Assembly: GCA_964503685.1 (NCBI GenBank) | Contig: CAZDAW010000021.1 | Location: 1 to 43,303 of the forward strand | DNA from: CAZDAW01 sp964503685 | GTDB taxonomy: Bacteria > Chloroflexota > Anaerolineae > Anaerolineales > Anaerolineaceae | DNA length: 43,303 nt | Direction of reading: 5' to 3' | Shown here: positions 1-7,768 of the stretch, piece after piece | Position numbering within the stretch: position 1 is the first letter of the stretch | Layout: every line of letters begins with the position of its first letter | Notes under the pieces: model-generated | Databases searched by the model: none | What the model saw: the letters and a program-made list of their open reading frames with translations, nothing else | What the model was told of the DNA's origin: nothing | Position numbers and translations under genes: made by a program

Positions 1-781
1 GAAGAGCAGGGGCATACCAAACTATACCACCGGTGAACGGGCGATTTCAGTTCTGGCGCGCATGGCTTCTTATGAAGCTATTAAATCTATTATCCGATCA
101 TTGCCAGATGCGCCTCAACCGGCCGGGCAACCACTTATTGACCCTTTGTTGGAGCCGGATGCCATGGCGTGGCTGCGACAAAATGGTATCCCTATATCTG
201 AGTTTCGTTTTGCAATTTCTACCCGTGAGGCTATCGCTGGTTGCATCGAGTTGGGATTTCCGGCGGTGATGAAAGTTGTTTCACCACAAATTATCCATAA
301 ATCTGATGTGGGTGGAGTCATTTTAGATATTGGGGATGAGACATTCGCACGGCAGGCTTTTGAAAGGTTGCAGAAAATTGGCGAAGATAAAGATTTCCGC
401 GGCGTGGTGATCTATCCGCAGGTGCAAAAAGCGCAAGAGGTTCTGGTGGGTTTTTCTTATGATCCGCAATTTGGCCCGGTGGTGGTTTTGGGTATGGGCG
501 GCATTTATACAGAAACCCTGCGCGATATTTCTTTGCGAGTTGCGCCCCTGGAGCGCGATGAAGCAACGGCGATGATTCGCGATTTGAAAGCTTACCCGAT
601 CCTTAAGGGTGTTCGCGGGCAGGCGGCATGTGATCTTAATGGTTTGGCTGATTTGCTGGTGAACTTTTCCCGATTGCCATTTCTTTATCCTGAAATTGCT
701 GAAATTGATCTGAACCCTGTATTCTTATTTGTTGATCATTTGTTAGTGGGTGATGTTCGTGTTATAAGAAAACGGGAATAA
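1..781 (+). CDS. Acyl-CoA synthetase (ADP-forming), C-terminal ATP-grasp part, 5' truncated by window edge
   Basis: The reading frame is open from base 2 and has no stop before the ATG at 62. The upstream residues (GIPNYTTGERAISVLAR) match the end of the CoA-ligase portion of NDP-forming acyl-CoA synthetases, so the real start lies outside the window. The visible part is the ATP-grasp domain, with the family motif KVVSPQIIHKSDVGGV at about residue 70 after the ATG, followed by GFSYDPQFGPVVVLGMGG. Enzymes of this family convert acyl-CoA, ADP and phosphate to acid, CoA and ATP, giving substrate-level phosphorylation in fermenting anaerobes. The fused alpha-beta architecture is inferred from the continuity of the frame. 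Acyl specificity cannot be read from sequence. It lies 80 bp upstream of the aminotransferase gene on the same strand. Confidence 0.88.
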   Translation, partial: KSRGIPNYTTGERAISVLARMASYEAIKSIIRSLPDAPQPAGQPLIDPLLEPDAMAWLRQNGIPISEFRFAISTREAIAGCIELGFPAVMKVVSPQIIHKSDVGGVILDIGDETFARQAFERLQKIGEDKDFRGVVIYPQVQKAQEVLVGFSYDPQFGPVVVLGMGGIYTETLRDISLRVAPLERDEATAMIRDLKAYPILKGVRGQAACDLNGLADLLVNFSRLPFLYPEIAEIDLNPVFLFVDHLLVGDVRVIRKRE

Positions 782-804
782 ATCTTACCCGTTAATTTAT
801 CCGG

Positions 805-812
805 TATATAAT
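805..812 (+). promoter_or_regulatory. Possible -10 element upstream of the hisC-like gene
   Basis: A perfect TATAAT lies at 807-812, 50 bp before the aminotransferase start. No good -35 hexamer is found 16-18 bp upstream, so this is only a weak promoter candidate. It falls in the 80-bp gap after the acyl-CoA synthetase stop. Confidence 0.3.
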
Positions 813-861
813 AAAAGACAGCACATTTGCTGGAATCGAATCAGGAGATGGAGGCCAATTA

Positions 862-1968
862 ATGAGTTCAAAAATCACTCCGCAACGCGGCCTTGGACAG
901 ATCAATCTCTATAAACCGGGCCGGCCGATTGAGGAAGTAAAAAAGGAGTATGGAATCAGCGACGTGATTAAGCTTGCATCCAATGAGAACCCGATTGGGC
1001 CTTCGCCGAAAGCGATAGAAGCCCTGCTTAAGGGAATATCGCAGATCAATTATTACCCTGATGGTCAGAGCGCGGCGTTATGTAACGCTTTGGCGCAAAA
1101 ATCAGGGCTGAAGCCTGAACAGGTCACCGTTGGCAATGGGGCTGATGGATTGATCGTTGAAACCTGTCTGGCGTTTCTGGATGAGAATTGCGAAGCGATT
1201 GTCAGCCAATCGTCATTTCCGGTGTACGATACTTACATTCGCGTCATGCGGGCGAAACTGGTCAAGACGCCATTGAAGAATTACGGTCTGGACCTGGACG
1301 CCATGCTTGCTGCCGTCAACGAACGAACCAAACTCATTTTTGTCTGCAACCCGAACAATCCAACCGGAACGTATCTGCCTAAAAACGAGGTGGATGCTTT
1401 TATGGCCAGGCTGCCTGATCATGTGCTGGTTGTCTTCGATGAAGCTTATTATGAATTTGTCGAAGCGCCGGATTTTCCTGATACATTGCGCTTTATTCGG
1501 GAAGGCCGGGAAAACGTCCTTCTTTTCCGTACTTTTTCGAAAGTTTATGGGCTGGCTGGAGTGCGGGTGGGTTACGCCGTCGGCGCGCCTGAACTGATTG
1601 CCACACTCCATGCGATTAAAGAACCGTTCGCGGTTAATTCTCTGGCGCAAATAGCCGGCCTTGCGGCGATGGAAGATGAAGCCTTTATGCGCCAGACGGT
1701 TGAAACGAATCGGGCTGCCAGAGAATATCTTTATGCTGAATTTTCTAGAATGGGATTGTTCCATGTGAAGAGCCAAACCAATTTTGTGCTGGTCGAGCTT
1801 GGCGAGCAGATGGAAACAATCGTGAAGAAACTCATGGAACAGGGCGTCATCATCCGTCCGGGCGGCGGTTACAATTTGCCGCGTTTTGCGCGGGTGTCGG
1901 TTGGTACACCGGAGCAAAATAAGCGGCTAATCGAGACGCTCGAAGGCATCATTAAATCGCTTAAGTAA
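862..1968 (+). CDS. hisC: Histidinol-phosphate aminotransferase family (HisC-like) PLP aminotransferase
   Basis: A 368-residue class I/II PLP aminotransferase of HisC length. Visible signatures are LASNENPIGPSP near the N terminus, the NPNNPTGT strand, the DEAYYEF loop with the pyridine-binding Asp, and the Schiff-base lysine K227 in TFSKVYGLAGVRVGY. GGAGATGGAGG lies just upstream of the ATG. HisC enzymes exchange the amino group between histidinol phosphate and 2-oxoglutarate, but many paralogues act on aromatic or other amino acids. No other his genes are present. The gene is followed after 12 bp by a LarA-family racemase, so a catabolic or broad-specificity role is inferred. The family call is firm; the substrate is not. 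Confidence 0.85.
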   Translation: MSSKITPQRGLGQINLYKPGRPIEEVKKEYGISDVIKLASNENPIGPSPKAIEALLKGISQINYYPDGQSAALCNALAQKSGLKPEQVTVGNGADGLIVETCLAFLDENCEAIVSQSSFPVYDTYIRVMRAKLVKTPLKNYGLDLDAMLAAVNERTKLIFVCNPNNPTGTYLPKNEVDAFMARLPDHVLVVFDEAYYEFVEAPDFPDTLRFIREGRENVLLFRTFSKVYGLAGVRVGYAVGAPELIATLHAIKEPFAVNSLAQIAGLAAMEDEAFMRQTVETNRAAREYLYAEFSRMGLFHVKSQTNFVLVELGEQMETIVKKLMEQGVIIRPGGGYNLPRFARVSVGTPEQNKRLIETLEGIIKSLK

Positions 1969-1980
1969 TGGACGGGTAAG

Positions 1981-3240
1981 ATGAAAATAAGGCTGGCTTA
2001 TGGACGAAGCGGATTGGACGTGGAACTTCCTGACAGCGCGCAGGTGATTCACCCGCACTTTGTACCAGGGCTGCCGGATGAGGCTGCCAGTTTGCTGGCG
2101 GCTTTGCGTGATCCTATTCAGTCGCCGCCGCTGGCCAGCCTGGTTAAACAAGGCGACAAAGTTGTAGTCGCCCATTCTGATATGACGCGGGCGACGCCCA
2201 ACGACCGCATCTTGCCAGTCATCCTGGCTGAATTGGAGGGAGCCGGCGTACGCCGCGAGGATATCACCCTGCTCTGCGCGTTGGGCACTCACCGCCGCCA
2301 TACCGCGGCTGAAATGCACGCTCTGCTGGGCGACCGGGTGGTGAACTACTACCGATGCATCCAGCATGATGCTTATGACGATTCGATTCTGCTTCCGTTG
2401 GGCGAAACCCGTTTCGGTCACCCGGTGCGCCTGAATCGTTTGCTGGTGGAGGCGGATGTAAAGATACTGACCGGCTTTATTGAGCCGCACTTTTTCGCCG
2501 GTTTCAGCGGCGGCCCAAAATGTGTGCTGCCGGGTTTGTCGGGATCAGAGAGCGTGGTTACTAATCACAGCGTTGAATTTTTGGCGCATCCCAAAGCTAC
2601 ATGGGGAATTACAGAGGGTAATCCGCTCTGGGAAGAAATGCTTGAAACGGCGCTGCGCCTGAGCCCGCTCTTTTTGCTAAATGTAACCCTGAACGTGAAG
2701 GGCGAAATAACCGGTGTATTTGCCGGCGACCTGCAAGCCGCTCACAAACAAGGCTGCGAGTTTGTCCGCCAGCATGCGATGATCAAAGTGGACGCGCCAT
2801 TCGATGTGGTTTTGACTACGAATAACGGCTATCCCCTCGACCAGAATCTCTACCAGGCGGGAAAAGGGATGAATGCTGCCTGGAAGATTGTTCGTAAAGG
2901 AGGGGCGATTGTAGTTGCAGCCGCCTGTGAAGATGGCATCCCCGACGGCAGCCATTACGAAAAGCTGGTCAGCGGCGCCGGTTCGCTGGAGGGTATGTGG
3001 ACTTTGTTAAAACAACCCGGTTTCTCTGCTCCTGAACAGTGGGGAATGCAGATACAGGCGATGATTCAGAACGACGCGGATGTCTATATCTATAGCGACG
3101 GTCTGACCGACGAGAAAATCCGGAAGATGCTGTTTTTACCCTGCCGGGATATCGAAGTAACCATCGGCCAGTTAATGAAGAAGCATGGCAATCGGTTGTG
3201 CGTCCTTCCTGAAGGTCCCCAGGTAATTGCGTATTTGTAA
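1981..3240 (+). CDS. larA: LarA-family nickel-pincer 2-hydroxyacid racemase/epimerase
   Basis: A 419-residue protein of the lactate racemase (LarA) family. SDMTRATPNDR and ALGTHRRHT belong to the N-terminal domain. EPHFFAGFSGGPKCVLPG contains K180, equivalent to the lysine that carries the nickel pincer cofactor in Lactiplantibacillus LarA (K184). H196 in VVTNHS matches the nickel ligand H200 with the same spacing. The family interconverts stereoisomers of 2-hydroxyacids, and lactate is only one known substrate. Cofactor synthesis needs LarB, LarC and LarE, none of which is in the window. It lies 12 bp after the aminotransferase and before an Ldh2-type dehydrogenase, which suggests the two present a 2-hydroxyacid of the right chirality for oxidation. 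Substrate unknown. Confidence 0.87.
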   Translation: MKIRLAYGRSGLDVELPDSAQVIHPHFVPGLPDEAASLLAALRDPIQSPPLASLVKQGDKVVVAHSDMTRATPNDRILPVILAELEGAGVRREDITLLCALGTHRRHTAAEMHALLGDRVVNYYRCIQHDAYDDSILLPLGETRFGHPVRLNRLLVEADVKILTGFIEPHFFAGFSGGPKCVLPGLSGSESVVTNHSVEFLAHPKATWGITEGNPLWEEMLETALRLSPLFLLNVTLNVKGEITGVFAGDLQAAHKQGCEFVRQHAMIKVDAPFDVVLTTNNGYPLDQNLYQAGKGMNAAWKIVRKGGAIVVAAACEDGIPDGSHYEKLVSGAGSLEGMWTLLKQPGFSAPEQWGMQIQAMIQNDADVYIYSDGLTDEKIRKMLFLPCRDIEVTIGQLMKKHGNRLCVLPEGPQVIAYL

Positions 3241-3257
3241 AAAATGTAAAAAAGTTA

Positions 3258-3286
3258 TTGACATTGGAAGAAGGAATTGCTATACT
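3258..3286 (+). promoter_or_regulatory. Consensus sigma-70-type promoter for the dehydrogenase-iclR unit
   Basis: TTGACA at 3258-3263 and TATACT at 3281-3286 are separated by exactly 17 bp. The predicted transcription start is near 3293, just upstream of the palindrome at 3303-3321. This is the best promoter match in the first half of the window. Confidence 0.78.
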
Positions 3287-3302
3287 ATTATAAATGAAAC
3301 AC

Positions 3303-3321
3303 TGTTCCATTGAATGGAACA
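3303..3321. promoter_or_regulatory. Perfect palindromic operator, probably bound by the adjacent IclR regulator
   Basis: TGTTCCATT and AATGGAACA form a perfect 9-bp inverted repeat around a single G. The site lies about 10-28 bp downstream of the predicted transcription start, where a bound protein would block initiation or early elongation. IclR-family proteins bind short near-perfect palindromes with small spacers, and an iclR gene lies in the transcription unit driven by this promoter. Binding is inferred. Confidence 0.7.
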
Positions 3322-3381
3322 CCGACTGTTTTCTCTTTCCATTTTTTTTCCATGTAATTTCATATTCTTCGAGGAGGAGTT

Positions 3382-4476
3382 GTGGCAGGACAAATACACT
3401 TTATTCCCGTAGATACATTACATCAATTTATGATTGATGTATTTGTTGGTTCAGGTGTGCCCAGAACGGATGCCGAGATTTGCGCCGACGTGCTCATTAC
3501 TTCCGATTTATGGGGAGTTGAATCGCACGGGATTGGCCGCCTGAAGATGTATTATGATGGTATCAAAACCGGGTTACATAAGCCGGTGACCGAATTTGAG
3601 GTGGTTAAGGATACCCCCACCACCGCGGTGGTGGATGGACATAACGGCATGGGGCATGTGATCGGGGCGCGTTCGATGCAGATGGCCATCGATAAAGCCC
3701 GGTCTTTTGGCATGGGAGCGGTGGCTGTACGCAACTCTTCTCACTTTGGGGTGGATGGATATTATGCGCTGATGGCGGTGAAAGCCAACATGGTGGGGAT
3801 GAGTTTTACCAATGCCCGACCATCGGTGGCGCCCACGTTTGGTTCGATCCCGATGCTGGGGACCAACCCGATTGCCTTTGGCGCGCCGACTGATGAAGCG
3901 ATTCCTTTCCTCTACGACGCGGCGACTTCGATCACTCAGCGTGGAAAAATCGAGGTGCTGGCGCGTGAAGAGAAGCCCACACCTGAAGGCTGGGTCATCG
4001 ACGAAAATGGTCAATATGCCACCGATACCGAGCAGCTTTTGGAGGGCTTTCTGGAGAACAAGAATGCGCTCTTACCGTTAGGCGGCCTGGGTGAATTGAT
4101 GGGCGGCCACAAGGGGTATGGACTGGGGGTGATGGTCGAGATCTTTTCGACTGCTTTTCAGAAGAATGCATTTATGCATAACCTGCCAGGGGGCGGCGGC
4201 TTGCCGGTTAAGATCGGACATTTCTTCCTGGCGATTGATATCGAACATTTTATCCCTCTGAATGAGTTCAAAGCGACAACCGGGGCTATCGTTCGCGAGT
4301 TACGCGCTGCGCCAAAAATTCCTGGCCAGCCGCGCATCTATACGGCCGGCGAAAAAGAATTTGAATCAGAAGAGATTGTTCGAAAGAAAGGCGTTCCAGT
4401 CAATCCGAACCTTGCCAAAGATATCAAGGTTTTGCAGAGCGAATTGGGCCTTTCGCAATACCAATTTCCCTTTTGA
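3382..4476 (+). CDS. Ldh2-family (malate/L-lactate/ureidoglycolate) NAD(P)-dependent dehydrogenase
   Basis: A 364-residue protein of the Ldh2/MDH2 family, which oxidises 2-hydroxyacids such as malate, L-sulfolactate or ureidoglycolate with NAD(P). It shows the hallmark SDLWGVESHGIGRL with catalytic-region H49, NSSHFGVDGYYA, and the GTNPIAFGAPT and GLGELMGGHKGYGLG blocks. The start is a GTG preceded by GAGGAGGAG; no competing ATG is nearby. It is driven by the promoter at 3258-3286 and followed 9 bp later by iclR. Next to a LarA racemase it probably oxidises one stereoisomer of a 2-hydroxyacid to a 2-oxo acid, which an aminotransferase could interconvert with an amino acid. The ureidoglycolate (AllD) option is attractive given the purine-like genes downstream but is not shown by sequence. 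Confidence 0.85.
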   Translation: MAGQIHFIPVDTLHQFMIDVFVGSGVPRTDAEICADVLITSDLWGVESHGIGRLKMYYDGIKTGLHKPVTEFEVVKDTPTTAVVDGHNGMGHVIGARSMQMAIDKARSFGMGAVAVRNSSHFGVDGYYALMAVKANMVGMSFTNARPSVAPTFGSIPMLGTNPIAFGAPTDEAIPFLYDAATSITQRGKIEVLAREEKPTPEGWVIDENGQYATDTEQLLEGFLENKNALLPLGGLGELMGGHKGYGLGVMVEIFSTAFQKNAFMHNLPGGGGLPVKIGHFFLAIDIEHFIPLNEFKATTGAIVRELRAAPKIPGQPRIYTAGEKEFESEEIVRKKGVPVNPNLAKDIKVLQSELGLSQYQFPF

Positions 4477-4485
4477 TCAAGCCCA

Positions 4486-5286
4486 ATGAGCGACGAAAAT
4501 ATTAACCGAAGTACGATCCAACGGGTTTGTTCTGTGTTGAACGTTTTTAATGAAAATAATAAAGTGCTAACATTAACTGAAATCAGCCAGCGTATTAATT
4601 TACCGAAAAGTACAACCCATCGATTGTTAAACACTTTAGAGGGACTGGGTTTGCTCAACCGTGAGCCGGATGGACGGGGGTATCGCCTGGGCTACCAGTT
4701 AATCCATTGGGGAATGATTGCCCAGCGCAGTCTGGACTTACGTAACATCGCTCTGCCAATTTTGCGTTCCCTTTCGGAAGCAACGGCTGAAACGTCGGTG
4801 CTGTCGGTGCGTTCAGGGAATGCGGGAATCTGGATCGAGCAGGTTGAGACGCATCAAACGATTCGTCTGGCGATGCGCGTCGGACGACGTTTGATGCTGC
4901 ATGCCGGCGCATCTTCCAAGGTGTTGCTGGCATTTTTGCCCGATGAGCAGATGAAGCGTATTGTAAGTGAAATTGAACTGGAACCGATTATGCCCAATAC
5001 GATTACGGATAAAAGGAAACTTTTGCTCGAATTATATGCGATTCGCGAGCTTGGTTATGCGGTTTCGTACGAAGAAACCGACAAGGATGCGATGGGAATT
5101 GCTGCCCCGGTTTATGATCATCATAATTATGCTATTGCCGGAATCGGGATCGTTGCGCCAGCGATTAGAATTCCTCCTTATAAAGTTCCCGAGACGGCTA
5201 AACTGGTCATTGATGCCAGCAATGAATTGTCTAAAATGTTAGGCGCTTCGGATTTTCCCGGTAACATGTCTCGAGATTCTCTTTAA
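4486..5286 (+). CDS. IclR-family transcriptional regulator
   Basis: A 266-residue protein with an N-terminal winged helix-turn-helix (about residues 8-60, LTEISQRINLPKSTTHRLL) and a C-terminal effector-binding domain of the IclR type (about 75-255, with AAPVYDHHNYAIAGIGIVAP near its end). IclR proteins sense small organic acids or sugars and usually repress neighbouring catabolic genes. The gene is 9 bp downstream of the dehydrogenase and upstream of the Liv transporter. The perfect palindrome at 3303-3321 in front of the dehydrogenase is the obvious target, which would make the unit autoregulated. The ligand is unknown but could be the transported substrate or its oxo-acid. Confidence 0.93.
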   Translation: MSDENINRSTIQRVCSVLNVFNENNKVLTLTEISQRINLPKSTTHRLLNTLEGLGLLNREPDGRGYRLGYQLIHWGMIAQRSLDLRNIALPILRSLSEATAETSVLSVRSGNAGIWIEQVETHQTIRLAMRVGRRLMLHAGASSKVLLAFLPDEQMKRIVSEIELEPIMPNTITDKRKLLLELYAIRELGYAVSYEETDKDAMGIAAPVYDHHNYAIAGIGIVAPAIRIPPYKVPETAKLVIDASNELSKMLGASDFPGNMSRDSL

Positions 5287-5441
5287 TAATTACTGCCGCG
5301 TCAATCATTCTGTGAATAGCCCGGCATACTTGAATATGTCAGTAGCGAAGGAGGTGAGATAAAACCTGCGGTTGGAAGAATTGAAATAGTTGTTGTATCG
5401 CTCAATGAAACTGGTTCAATGAATACTTATAAGGAGGAAGC

Positions 5442-6776
5442 ATGTCAAGTAGAGTTTTAAAGTCGCTTATAGCCGTGGTGGTCATATCGGTTATGCTTTT
5501 GACAGCCTGCCAGCCGGCAACGGTTATTCAGACCGTTGTTGTTGAAAAAGAAGGTGAACAAGTTGTGGTCACCGCCACGCCGCCCCCAGCAGAGAAAGCA
5601 GCCTTGCCCGATGAGATCGTTGTCGGAGTTGTGCAACCACTCACCGGAGCATTTGCTGTTTTTGGTCAGGATGGCAAGCTGGGCGCCGAACTGGCGATTC
5701 AGCATATCAATGAGGCTGGCGGTATCAAGTCGATGGGCGGTAAAAAGTTAAAGATCGTGGTTGAAGACGCCGGAGAAAAACCCGATTCTGCTAAACTGGC
5801 CACCGAAAGCATGATCAGCAAGAATCACCCTGTGGCAATCCTGGGTATGTACATCAGCCGTTTCGTCATGGCTGCCTCTGAAGTAACTGACCGCGAGAAG
5901 GTGATTCTGCTCGCTGATGCCCTGGTTCCCCAGGTTACCTTAATGGGGCGTCAGTATTTGTTCCGCCCGGGTCCGAATGCCAACAATCACGGCGCGCTGG
6001 CTTATCAATTCGTTCGTGATGTTGCCAAGGAAAACGGCGTTGAAATTAAAAATATGGCTGTGCTCAACGAAGATTCGGCCAATGGGCGCGCCAATACCCT
6101 GGGCGCTACGGAAGCGGCTCTTAAAGACCAATTCCCGGTTGTGACGGCCCAGGAATATCCTTATGACATCACCGATGCCAGCCAGATTGTGCAGCAGTTG
6201 AAGAAGATCAACCCGGATGTCATCATTCATACCCCTTACTTCAATGACGCAATCGTCTTCGGCAAGGCTTTCAAAGAAGCCGGATGGTATCCCATGTTCC
6301 TGGCAGGCGCTGGCGCCTGCGGCTACGTCGATCCTGAATCGATTGCCGCGTTGGGAGATGCAGTGGAAGGCGTCTCGATGACCTACAGCTATAACCCGGC
6401 GAAAGATACTCCCCAAAACAAGAAATTCGTCGAAGCCTATAAAGCAGTCAAGGGTTATATTCCCACTGAAGGCGCTGGTATGAACTATTATGATGCCATG
6501 GTGCTGTATGAAGCCCTGGAATACGCTGGCGCAAATTTCCCCGATGATCCATTGAATCCGGATAATTTACGGGCTTCCTTCATGGCGCTTGATCTGAAAT
6601 CGGGCCCGGCAGTTGAAACCTACCCAAGCCCGGAAATCAAATTCAATGCCGTTGGCGACAATGAATTTCCTGGTGTAGTCATTCTTCAGGTTCAGAACGG
6701 AGAACCGAAAGTTGTTTACCCGGCCGACGAAGCTGAAACCAAAGCAATTTTCCCGAATCCACATTACAAGCCATGA
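5442..6776 (+). CDS. livK: Liv-type ABC transporter substrate-binding lipoprotein
   Basis: A 444-residue periplasmic-binding-protein type I (branched-chain amino acid family). The signal peptide ends in a lipobox LLTAC with lipidated C23. A Val/Thr-rich linker with a TPPPAEKAA segment follows, typical of Chloroflexota binding proteins. The mature domain begins IVVGVVQPLTGAFAVFGQD and includes GGIKSMGGKKLKIVVEDAG. AAGGAGGAAGC precedes the ATG. It captures an amino acid, amide or related solute outside the membrane for the permease-ATPase complex encoded directly downstream. Family members bind branched-chain amino acids, urea, short amides or aromatic acids, so the ligand cannot be assigned. 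The preceding 155 bp hold no clear promoter. Confidence 0.92.
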   Translation: MSSRVLKSLIAVVVISVMLLTACQPATVIQTVVVEKEGEQVVVTATPPPAEKAALPDEIVVGVVQPLTGAFAVFGQDGKLGAELAIQHINEAGGIKSMGGKKLKIVVEDAGEKPDSAKLATESMISKNHPVAILGMYISRFVMAASEVTDREKVILLADALVPQVTLMGRQYLFRPGPNANNHGALAYQFVRDVAKENGVEIKNMAVLNEDSANGRANTLGATEAALKDQFPVVTAQEYPYDITDASQIVQQLKKINPDVIIHTPYFNDAIVFGKAFKEAGWYPMFLAGAGACGYVDPESIAALGDAVEGVSMTYSYNPAKDTPQNKKFVEAYKAVKGYIPTEGAGMNYYDAMVLYEALEYAGANFPDDPLNPDNLRASFMALDLKSGPAVETYPSPEIKFNAVGDNEFPGVVILQVQNGEPKVVYPADEAETKAIFPNPHYKP

Positions 6777-6793
6777 ATATTCCTTTGTGAACG

Positions 6794-6832
6794 TTTCTTT
6801 CTCCCCCTTGATAAGAGAGGGGGAGAAAGAAA
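6794..6832 (+). terminator. Perfect 15-bp stem-loop between livK and livH
   Basis: TTTCTTTCTCCCCCT pairs perfectly with its reverse complement at 6818-6832 around a 9-base loop. No long T-tract follows, so full termination is unlikely. A hairpin in this place usually stabilises the binding-protein message or causes partial termination, so that the binding protein is made in excess over the permease. Confidence 0.8.
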
Positions 6833-6904
6833 TACCCTTTTGAAGGTGTGTGGTAAGGAATACCGCATCTGAGATATAACGTCGAACTTATAAGGGCAGA
6901 AATT

Positions 6905-7768
6905 ATGATTGAAACCACTTTCCAAAGTATCATCACCGGCTCGATGATGGGAGCAATCTATGCGTTGATTGCACTGGGGCTCTCGATCATCTTTGGTGTG
7001 ATGAATGTGGTCAACTTTGCACACGGCGATTTTGTGATGTTTTCCATGTACCTTACTTACATCATTGGTACAGCCCTGGTATGGGATGCCGTTGCGACCC
7101 CACTGATCACTATTCCGATCCTGTTTATATTCGGCCTCATCGTGTACTATTTACTGATCGACCGGACGCTGCGCCAGCTCTATATTGTCCAACTGGCAGT
7201 CACGGTTGGTTTGCAGATAATGATGCGTTCACTGGCGTTAATTGTCTGGAAAGCGCAACCCCGCGCCCTGCAATATTCGATTATCCAGGGAAATATCGAG
7301 ATTGGCGGCTACACTATTCTCACCTCTCGCTTATTTGCGGCGATTGTCAGCCTGATTTTTATTGCGGGGATTGCTTATTTCCTGAATAAGACCTGGGCTG
7401 GCGCGGCCATGCGCGCTGCCTCAGATGATCTGGATACCGCTTCGCTGATGGGCGTCAATTACCGGCGCACCTATGCGTTAACGTTTGCGATCGGTTCTGC
7501 ATTGACGGCAGTTGCCGGTGGTTTATTGATGAGTTTTCAGCAAACGGACCCGGTTGGCGGGATTCGTTTTGGCTTTTTAAGCTGGTGTGTTCTGGCGCTG
7601 GCAGGCCTGGGTTCAATTCCTGGTTTGATAGTTGGCGGCGTCATCGTCGGAATAGCTGAAACGCTATCCATGTCGTTCTTTGATCCCCGCAGTCGTTTGC
7701 TCGCCATCTACGCTATCTTTATTCTGGTGCTCTGGTTGAAACCAAGAGGGCTGTTCGGGAGGAAATGA
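6905..7768 (+). CDS. livH: Branched-chain-type ABC transporter permease
   Basis: A 287-residue inner-membrane permease of the LivH family with about eight hydrophobic helices. Family blocks visible are GSMMGAIYALIALGLSIIFGVMNVVNFAHGDFVM at the N terminus (seen in two halves), the cytoplasmic coupling segment GAAMRAASDDLDTASLMGVN, and ALAGLGSIPGLIVGGVIVG near the C terminus. It forms the translocation pore with the LivM homologue that follows. The ATG is preceded by AAGGGCAG. Its stop overlaps the start of livM, indicating translational coupling. Confidence 0.92.
   Translation: MIETTFQSIITGSMMGAIYALIALGLSIIFGVMNVVNFAHGDFVMFSMYLTYIIGTALVWDAVATPLITIPILFIFGLIVYYLLIDRTLRQLYIVQLAVTVGLQIMMRSLALIVWKAQPRALQYSIIQGNIEIGGYTILTSRLFAAIVSLIFIAGIAYFLNKTWAGAAMRAASDDLDTASLMGVNYRRTYALTFAIGSALTAVAGGLLMSFQQTDPVGGIRFGFLSWCVLALAGLGSIPGLIVGGVIVGIAETLSMSFFDPRSRLLAIYAIFILVLWLKPRGLFGRK

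Noticed and set aside
5287..5441. Regulatory site or second IclR operator before livK
   Set aside because: No palindrome similar to the one at 3303-3321 and no clear -35/-10 pair were found; only an isolated GGAGG near 5350 unrelated to a gene start.
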